Assembly (NCBI RefSeq): GCF_050624435.1
Contig: NC_134547.1
Location: 29,188,419 to 29,252,418, forward strand
DNA: 64,000 bases
Direction of reading: 5' to 3'
Source: Tenrec ecaudatus
Taxonomy: Eukaryota > Chordata > Mammalia > Afrosoricida > Tenrecidae
Below the pieces are notes generated by a model. The model was not told the origin of the DNA and ran no database searches. It saw nothing but the letters and a program-made list of their open reading frames with translations. Position numbers and translations under genes: made by a program. This document shows positions 10,601 to 64,000 of the stretch, piece after piece (the first letter of the stretch is position 1; every line of letters begins with the position of its first letter).

Positions 10601-11027
10601 AGACCTAGACACTTCTCATGAAAGTAGGTTCTAGAACATCATTTTGTGTACTGTATTTTCCAAGCCATACTTGAGATGGCCTATGAAATTATGATCCTAA
10701 TCCTGAAAACCCAGAAAGGCAGTTGGTTTGAAATTCCCAATAACCCTTTCTAATTTTGTCCTTTTGAATGCCATCATTTAAAAACTCTTCAACTTTTAAG
10801 GCCTCAAACGAGGGGTAGAACATTAGCGTTATGAACTCTGTTATTCCAATTAAGTTCTCCCGCGAGACTGTAGTCATAAGACTTCAAGCCCAGAAAACGA
10901 GTCTCACAAAGTCTTGCTCATGTCTAAGAAGTATCCGTAAAAGAATTCCCTAGGTGGCTACTTAAATATAGGAATGTTGAATCATACACACGCACGCATG
11001 CATATACATACACACACCACAGAAGTT

Positions 11028-11145
11028 ATGGGTTAGGTGTTGTGCTACTAAGCAAAAGGTCAATGGTTTGAACCCACTAGCTGCTCTACAGGCGAGGCCG
11101 TCTGCTACCATGGAGTTAGAGTCTCTGAAACCCTATGGAGGTCTG
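11028..11145 (+). repeat. AfroSINE (partial)
   Basis: It keeps the tRNA-like part (aggtcaatggtttgaaccca) and gaccgtctgc-like and gagtctctgaaaccc blocks; the 3' third is missing. Confidence 0.7.
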
Positions 11146-11764
11146 TTGTCAACAGCCCGGGTTTGGGAGATACCCCTATCCACATTTGTGTACCAAATGT
11201 ATACCCGCACAGAGGTATTTTGGGTAAGATGCCATAGCAATTCCCTTCTTTCTGGTGGCTTCGTGGCACGCTCCCTTGATCAAGCTATGCTTGGTATTAG
11301 ATGTGCCAATCGCCCAAAATAACTTCTAGACAGTCATTTCCCCCTATGCCCTCCACCCATCTGAATCCAGTGAATGTTTTTCTACCTACTTTTATAAAGA
11401 TGAGATCATAACACTCGTCCTTTTGTAATTCCTCATTTCAGTTAGTGTAATGCCCTCCAGAGCCAGCCTTCCCTGATGGCTGTATAGCATTGCACTGTAT
11501 GCATGCACTGTACGCTTATCCAGTCACCTGGGGTTGCTTTCATCATTTTTACTGAGTTAATTCCTTTTTTGAAACATTGATTTCATCTTAATTCCTTCTT
11601 TTAAATGCTTTCTATCCTAATACAATGTTTTTATTGCTTGAGTTTTAAAAAAATAACTGATATACGTCACAAAACAGGAATTAAGAGCTTTCAAGTTATG
11701 TTAATACCTTTTAAATTATCTGACAACTTTGTGTTAATTGTGTGAATGGACAATGCTGTTTGGG

Positions 11765-11945
11765 CCTCAGCCTCTCAGGCTTCGGGCTGCTAACTGCAAG
11801 ATCAGCAGTTCAAAACCACCAGCTGCAGGCTGGAAGAAAGATGGGGCTTTCTACGTAAAGAGTGACAGTCTTGGAAACCAAAGGTGCAGTTCCACCCTGT
11901 CCTGGAGGGTCGCTATGAGTCAGAATCAGCTTAATGACCTTCGTG
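11765..11945 (+). repeat. AfroSINE, nearly complete
   Basis: It has the full block order: gggctgctaactgcaagatc, cagttcaaaaccacc, gatggggctttctacg, and ggtcgctatgagtcagaatc at the 3' end. Confidence 0.85.
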
Positions 11946-12104
11946 CTGCTTGTTGGTGGGTCATTTGCAAATACGCCCTCTTCTTGCTTGTACACATTTG
12001 CATAGGCTCTCCAGGCGCTCGCCTTTCTCCAAGTACAGTGTGTTCACACACCTGCCGAGGGAACACAAGCAAACCATACAGCCACCAAAATAAACCAATC
12101 AATA

Positions 12105-12547
12105 AAAGGCAATACAATGGTTTATTTACACTGGCAACCTCACAGAGCCAGACCTGCCACACAGCAGGAGCACTGACAGCAGGAACAAGGGGCTTAGGAG
12201 ACACAGGGCTTTGGTGTCGGTTTGTTTTCCTTACATGTTCACACCCACCACCTGAAGCATGAGAAGACCTTTTCCAGGAGAGATGCAGGTCAAGGTCACA
12301 CATTAAAATCTGCCCAGGCCAGCTGTGCTGAGTCACAGAGCTTCAATTAAAAGGCTCTCTCATCCTGGAAGAAGAATGAGGACACCCACCCACTGCCAGG
12401 CCTGAACCCAGAGAGGAGGGCCTCCTTTACGCCCCATGTCTTTCACAAGCTGCTGTCAGAGGAAACGCTCTCTCTTAGTTCTGAACTGTGAGGTCATGTA
12501 GTCTGGGGCCTGAAGGAGAAGGCATCACAGGGGCACTCGGTGCGCTG
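12105..12547 (-). other. FAAP24: FAAP24 3' UTR (inferred)
   Basis: It runs from the stop codon at 12550-12548 to just past TTTATT at 12121-12126, which is AATAAA on the minus strand. It is repeat-free and short, as I recall for FAAP24. Confidence 0.55.
12121..12126 (-). promoter_or_regulatory. Poly(A) signal candidate for FAAP24
   Basis: The minus strand reads AATAAA here, about 420 bases after the stop codon. Confidence 0.5.
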
Positions 12548-12796
12548 TCACCTGGACTGCGTGAAAAACTCATGAATCCGCTGTGCCGCTGCTTGCCCAA
12601 CGACGCGCTCCAGCTCTTGCGTGGAAGCGTTACTTAGGTGTTGGATACTTGGGAATTCCTGAAGCAGAAGGGGGGCTTTCACTTTTCCAACTCCTGGGAT
12701 CTGCTGCACCGTCTGGAGGAGGGAGGGCTCGGAGAGCTGAGCGCGCTTCTTCCTGAGAAAGGGGTTCTTACTGGGCTCTTTGGTTTGGTCGTGGAC
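12548..12796 (-). CDS. FAAP24: FAAP24 coding exon 4 (terminal)
   Basis: The acceptor on the minus strand is tttctgcttcag. It is phase 0 and 82 codons plus TGA. It encodes DQTKEPSKNPF, IPGVGKVKAPLLLQEFPSIQ and the end HEFFTQSR, the helix-hairpin-helix part. Confidence 0.95.
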   Translation of the reverse strand, partial: VHDQTKEPSKNPFLRKKRAQLSEPSLLQTVQQIPGVGKVKAPLLLQEFPSIQHLSNASTQELERVVGQAAAQRIHEFFTQSR

Positions 12797-15700
12797 CTGA
12801 AGCAGAAATTGAAAGTGGCAGAAACATGTGGGCGCCCTGTGGACAGCTGACTGTCTTACACCGTGTGGCCATTCCATTTCTCTGTTTAGTTGAGTGTGAC
12901 TTGCAGGAGCAATGGTTTCTTTTCATTTTTGCATCTACTATGAATAAAATTTTCAGACACCAGCCAAGTTTACTGAAAGTTGACTCATGGCCACACAAGA
13001 AAAGTCAGAGATTACAAGTGAATAATTGACAAAACCATGCATTTTTGGAATATTTAGGATATATACTATGAGGAATCTGAACTTTTTCTATTATCTGTAA
13101 AGCAATTTTCAACTTTGGAGGATTACATGGCGGCCACATTTAAATGGGGTCTGCTTGAGAGGGGGCCTGGACGTTGTCAGTGGATCAAAGGAGAAACTCA
13201 TGGACCTCAGTTAATGGTGGTTACACAGGTAACGTGTATGTGTGTGTGTGTGTGTGAGAAGCTAGAGGGGAGCCATGAAGGACTGGTGAGAAGAGGGGGC
13301 TGCATGCATTTTCTGCTTGGTTCCCTAACCCAGCTGCACGCACATCAGAATCAAGTTAGATCTAAAACAACTGGAAATTCATGCTCAGGCCTGCTGATTG
13401 TTAATAGGCCTGAGGTCACCGCAAGGAGTCTAGTGGCACCTTGCGTTAGGTATTAAGCTGCTAACTGTAAGGTTGGAGGTTCAAGCCCACAGCCATTCCA
13501 TGGGAAAAGATGAGGCTGGCTGTTCCCATAACGCTTTACAGCCTCAGAAACTCGAGTCACCATGGGTTAGAATGGACTTGATGACTGTGGGTTGGACGTT
13601 AAGGCCTGGGAATCCACTAATCTAGTGTCTTCGAGTCGCTGCAGCCAACTTAGAAAAAAAATGAGTGGAGATATAAGAATCAGTTTATATATACATGCAA
13701 ACTTCCATACGGACGTGCCCTAATGCCTAACACAAGCTATGTGGAGATGAGGCAGAGCAGCCAGCTTGACATTTTAACAATTTAAATGCAGAATGATGAA
13801 TGATAGTCATCTCAGCCTAAAAGCAGGTTTCCAATCAGTTCATTTTGTTATATCCGTGCCTAAAATGGGCGGCAAAGCAGCTTCTGATAAGGAATGTCTC
13901 CACAAGGTTTTATAAACGAATACGTGGAATGACATACTGTATAAACTCGAGTATAAGCCGACCCGAGTATCAGCCGAGGCATCTAATTTTACCACAAAAA
14001 CTGCATTTGAAATGTGCTGAAAAAGCCTATACTTCACAGTCTATACGGTAGATTGAAGCAACATCAGGCAGCTAGTACTGTCAAGGATCCACAAAGTCAA
14101 GGCTCGGCGGACGAGGCAGCAGTACTCACTAACTGAATGATGAGGCTGGCTGCTTCCATCTGGCTGGACACCGGAAGCAACACCATGCCGAGGTCCAGGA
14201 CTGTGAACTTCTGCGCAGCCGGGAAGTACTGTTCACTCATCTGTGTCTTCTCAACTAGTACAATCCCTTGAAGATGACTGGACTTCAAAGAAGAAACGTA
14301 CAAAACAAGACACCATTTTGTCTATCACCAATGAGTACAAGAAGGAAGATACAGTTCTGAAATTGATTGTGGTGATGATTGCACAACTCTTCCGAATATG
14401 ATTGAACAATTAGCATATGTGAATTATATGTCAACAAAGCTATTAAATAAAAAAGAAACAAACCATCAGGGACAAGGGAAAAAGTGATCCAAAATCGGTG
14501 GTGAGGAGGGTGTAAGAGGCCTGGTGGGGAGTGATCAAGGGTACTGTATAACCGAGAGGAATTACTGAAACCCAAATGAAGGCTGAGCATGATAGTGGGA
14601 CAAGAAGAAAGTAAAAGGAAATAGAAGAAAGAGCTAGGAGGCAAAGGGCATTTATAGAGGTCTAAATAAAGGCATGCACATATGTAAATATATTTATATA
14701 TGATGGGGAAATAGATCTATGTTCATATATTAATAGGTTTGGTATTAAGGTAGCAGATGAACATTGGGCCTCCACTCAAGTGCTCCTTCAATGCAAGAAC
14801 ACTGTTCTTTTAAACTGGCATTCCATGATGCTCACCTTCCTGACATGATTGCTGAAGACAAAGCAGGAGCATAACTAAATGTGTTGAAGAAAGCTGATGG
14901 TACCCAGCTATCAAAAGATATAGCACCTGAGGTCTTAAAGGCTTAAAGATAAACAAGTGGCCATCCAATTCAGAAGCAAGCCTACATGGAAGAAGCACAC
15001 CAGCCTGTGATCATGAAGTGTTGATGGGATTAGGTGTCAGGCATCAAACAAAAAATCATATTGTGAATGAAGGGAACTGCGGAGTGAGGACCCAAGACCC
15101 ATCTGTAGGCAACTGGACATCCCGTTAACGGAAGGGTTGCAGGGAGGAGACGAGCCAGTCAGGGTGCAGTGTAGCAACGATGAAACATACAACTTTCCTC
15201 TAGTTCCTAAATGCTCCCCACCCTCCCTCCATCTTGATCTCAATTCTACCTTACAAATCTGGCTAGACCAGAGGATGTACACTGGTACAGATAGGAACTG
15301 GGAACACAGAGAATCCAGGAGAGATGAACCCCTCAGGACCAGTGGTGAGAGTGGCAATACCGGGAGGGTAGAGGGAAGGTAAGGTAGAAAGGGGGAACCA
15401 ATGACAAGGATCTACATATAACCTCCTCCCTGGGGGATGGACAACAGAAAAGTGAGTGAAGGGAGACATCAGACAGTGTAAGACATGACAAAATAATAAT
15501 AATTTATAAATTAGCAAAGTTTCGTGAGGGAGGAGTTGTGGGAGGGAGGGGGAAAATGAGCTGATACCAAGGGCTCAAGTAGAAAGAAAAGGTTTTGAGG
15601 ATGATGACGGCAACCAATGTACAAATGTGTTTGACACATGGATGGATGGATGGATTATGATGAGTTGTACAAGCCCCCAATAAAATAATTTTTAAAAATT

Positions 15701-16200
15701 CTTTTGTATTTTTTGCAAATTGTGGCAAACAATGAGGGGAGGACGAGAGATACACAAACAAGATTTGCTTTCTAGTTGTGTAATGCAATACTTACATTTC
15801 TGATCCGAACAAGCCTCTTTCTGTAGCCGTTTCCTGCCACCAAATCCGCTTCGGTGACATACAGAATACAGGATCTGTTAGACAAGTAAAAATCTACCGG
15901 CATGAGGTCATCCTCAAAAGCGAGTTTAATTTTGCCTTAAAAAGAGAAGAAAATGAGCATCGCCAGCTTGAGAGAAAAAGTGTTTGGCATTTTTAAAAGG
16001 GCAGTGGCGGGGTTGGGGTGGGGGGGTTGGGGTGGAGGGGGTTGAAGGGAAGGTTTGTGGGTGGGCAGGATCAAACAGAGGGCAGCCCATGGACCTTGCA
16101 TCTCTTGTGCCAGCTGTGACCCACGCCACCTCTCACTGGCCACAATGTGCCCCAAAGGCACATATATGGGGCCTTTGCCATCAGGGAGGCTCCTTTCCAT
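12548..16200 (-). CDS. FAAP24: FANCM-associated protein of 24 kDa (Fanconi anaemia core complex)
   Basis: FAAP24 pairs with FANCM and helps bring the Fanconi core complex to damaged DNA in the nucleus. Coding exons on the minus strand are 16200-16095, 15935-15796, 14282-14130 and 12796-12548: 106, 140, 153 and 249 nt. They join in frame to 215 residues plus stop, the length I recall for human FAAP24. The N-terminal XPF/ERCC4-type nuclease-like fold is non-catalytic in this family; VPLGHIVASERWRGSQLAQE and FYLSNRSCILYVTEADLV are visible. Residues about 155-215 hold the tandem helix-hairpin-helix domain, with IPGVGKVKA at 166-174. The ATG at 16200 has a strong context (gccaccgATGG) and a splice acceptor just upstream, so exon 1 is probably noncoding. 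The gene is head-to-head with CEP89. The donor after exon 1 (GTCCAT) is weak. Confidence 0.95.
13227..13257. repeat. Short (GT)n microsatellite
   Basis: gtgtatgtgtgtgtgtgtgt lies in the last FAAP24 intron. Confidence 0.8.
13426..13600 (+). repeat. AfroSINE
   Basis: Blocks run from gtctagtggcaccttgcg through ctgctaactgtaaggttgg to gggttagaatggacttgatg. Confidence 0.8.
13936..14048 (-). mobile_element. Pogo-type MITE, 113 bp, derived from the element at 51474-53588
   Basis: It is flanked by TA on both sides (13934-13935 and 14049-14050). Its left end (actcgagtataagccga, then cccgagtatcagccgaggc) matches the reverse complement of the right end of the 2.1-kb pogo-like element. Its right part shares aatgtgctgaaaaa with the left interior of that element. 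It is therefore an internal-deletion derivative. Confidence 0.75.
14130..14282 (-). CDS. FAAP24: FAAP24 coding exon 3
   Basis: It is 153 nt and phase 0. The minus-strand acceptor is cttctttgaag and the donor GTGAGT. It encodes GIVLVEKTQMSEQYF and KFTVLDLGMVLLPVSSQME. Confidence 0.94.
14345..14455 (+). repeat. Ancient L1 3' end
   Basis: ttgattgtggtgatgattgc and gtgaattatatgtcaacaaa are hallmark words of mammalian L1M 3' termini, ending in an A-rich run. Confidence 0.65.
14458..15698 (+). repeat. Afrotherian LINE 3'-end copy, 1.24 kb
   Basis: It ends caagcccccaataaaataat plus an A/T tail, which is the shared 3' terminus with AATAAA. It aligns in order, inverted, with 24754-26447 and 30957-32910. 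No protein-coding frame spans it. Confidence 0.75.
15796..15935 (-). CDS. FAAP24: FAAP24 coding exon 2
   Basis: It is 140 nt, opening with two bases that complete Gly-36. The acceptor is cttctctttttaag and the donor GTAAG. It encodes KIKLAFEDDL and FYLSNRSCILYVTEADLV. Confidence 0.94.
16095..16200 (-). CDS. FAAP24: FAAP24 coding exon 1
   Basis: The ATG is at 16200-16198 and 106 nt are coding, ending CAAG before the donor GTCCAT. It encodes residues 1-36, including VPLGHIVASERWRGSQLAQE. The acceptor tctctttag lies 13 bases before the ATG, implying an upstream noncoding exon. Confidence 0.9.
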
Positions 16201-16349
16201 CGGTGGCCTAGACCTAAAGAGAAACGCAAGATGAAAGCGGAGCAGGTTCTCCTGCCCAAAGCCCCACAGCCCACTCAGTCGGAGCTAGATCCCAGTTCAC
16301 ACAGGATCCTAGAAAAGGTCCAAGAATCAGGAAACACCACCCCGCGTAC

Positions 16350-16480
16350 CTGTCTCACATTCTCGTCACCTGCCTGGCCCTTGATAACGTGGCCCCACTC
16401 AGCCGACCCATCGCTCCCTCCCTCCGGGAGGGGTTCCGAGGACTTAAGCCGAGTCTGCGCCGCGGGCTCCGCCTCCAAGA
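16350..16480 (-). other. FAAP24: Possible FAAP24 noncoding first exon
   Basis: The minus strand reads gagacag followed by GTACGC, a workable donor at 16349, upstream of the acceptor near 16213. The exon would lie in the CpG-rich promoter. The 5' edge is a guess and there is no transcript support. Confidence 0.3.
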
Positions 16481-16765
16481 GCGCCGATAGGCCGTGCCAT
16501 CGCGGATGGACATCTGAGCGACCAATAGGAGCGCGGAACGTCTGGCTGGTTTCCGCCCTGAAGATTTGAGTGGGACCCGCTGGTTGTCAGGAGCGACGGC
16601 CATGGCAGTATCCTTGACTTTGATTGGTTGACGAGAACAGCGAGCCAATGACAGCCGGGGTTGTTTCAAAGTCGGATGCGAAGACAAAAGCGTCTGGGGC
16701 CCGGCCAGAAAAGCGGGAATCTTTCCGAGGAAGTGGCCGCGGTGTGGCCTTCCCCGGCTGTCAAG

Positions 16766-64000
<47,235 letters not shown>

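Larger units (their letters stand above)
9966..12104. other. RHPN2-FAAP24 convergent intergenic region
   Basis: This separates the 3' ends of two convergent genes. It holds two AfroSINEs (11028-11145 and 11765-11945), an old LINE 3' UTR-like fragment near 10380-10600, a short CA-rich run near 10986-11018, and L1-like text around 11330-11560. No gene is seen. Confidence 0.6.

Overview
The window is mammalian nuclear DNA: spliced genes with GT-AG introns, a CpG-rich promoter and dense interspersed repeats. Many tRNA-type SINE copies read as AfroSINE and a LINE 3'-end family recurs about 15 times, so the source is an afrotherian. A SPIN-like hAT element with an intact 8-bp target duplication favours a tenrec (for example Echinops), since SPIN is known from tenrec; this species call is inference. 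All identifications come from remembered protein and repeat families, not from a database search.

Three genes lie in the order of the human 19q13.11 block, inverted. RHPN2 (+) contributes its last five coding exons (1342-8906), holding the PDZ domain and C-terminus, plus a 3' UTR to about 9965. FAAP24 (-) is complete in four coding exons (16200 down to 12548, 215 residues). CEP89 (+) starts at 16766, and twelve exons run to 63073 (419 complete codons plus two bases); the rest lies beyond the window. RHPN2 and FAAP24 are tail-to-tail. FAAP24 and CEP89 are head-to-head across a CCAAT-rich CpG promoter near 16380-16900. Exon phases join cleanly in all three genes; the last CEP89 exon ends at a probable GC donor.

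Most other sequence is repeats: AfroSINEs, 5'-truncated LINE copies ending at a shared 3' terminus, older L1 remains (an ORF2 relic at 46640-48720), LTR-like elements and DNA transposons. The transposons are two hAT MITEs, a decayed mariner, a 2.1-kb pogo-like element with terminal inverted repeats and recognisable DDE remnants, its short derivative, and four ~80-bp palindromic MITEs. Two processed pseudogenes are clear: FTL inside the mariner and RPL27A inside an old L1 ORF2, both with target-site duplications.

The three genes have unrelated jobs: RHPN2 is a Rho-effector scaffold, FAAP24 a Fanconi anaemia/FANCM partner, and CEP89 a centriolar distal-appendage protein. I see no new multi-gene system. 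The most interesting items are the SPIN-like insertion, the pogo-like element and its MITE, an insertion of simple-repeat DNA bounded by 13-bp direct repeats, and the GC splice donor in CEP89.
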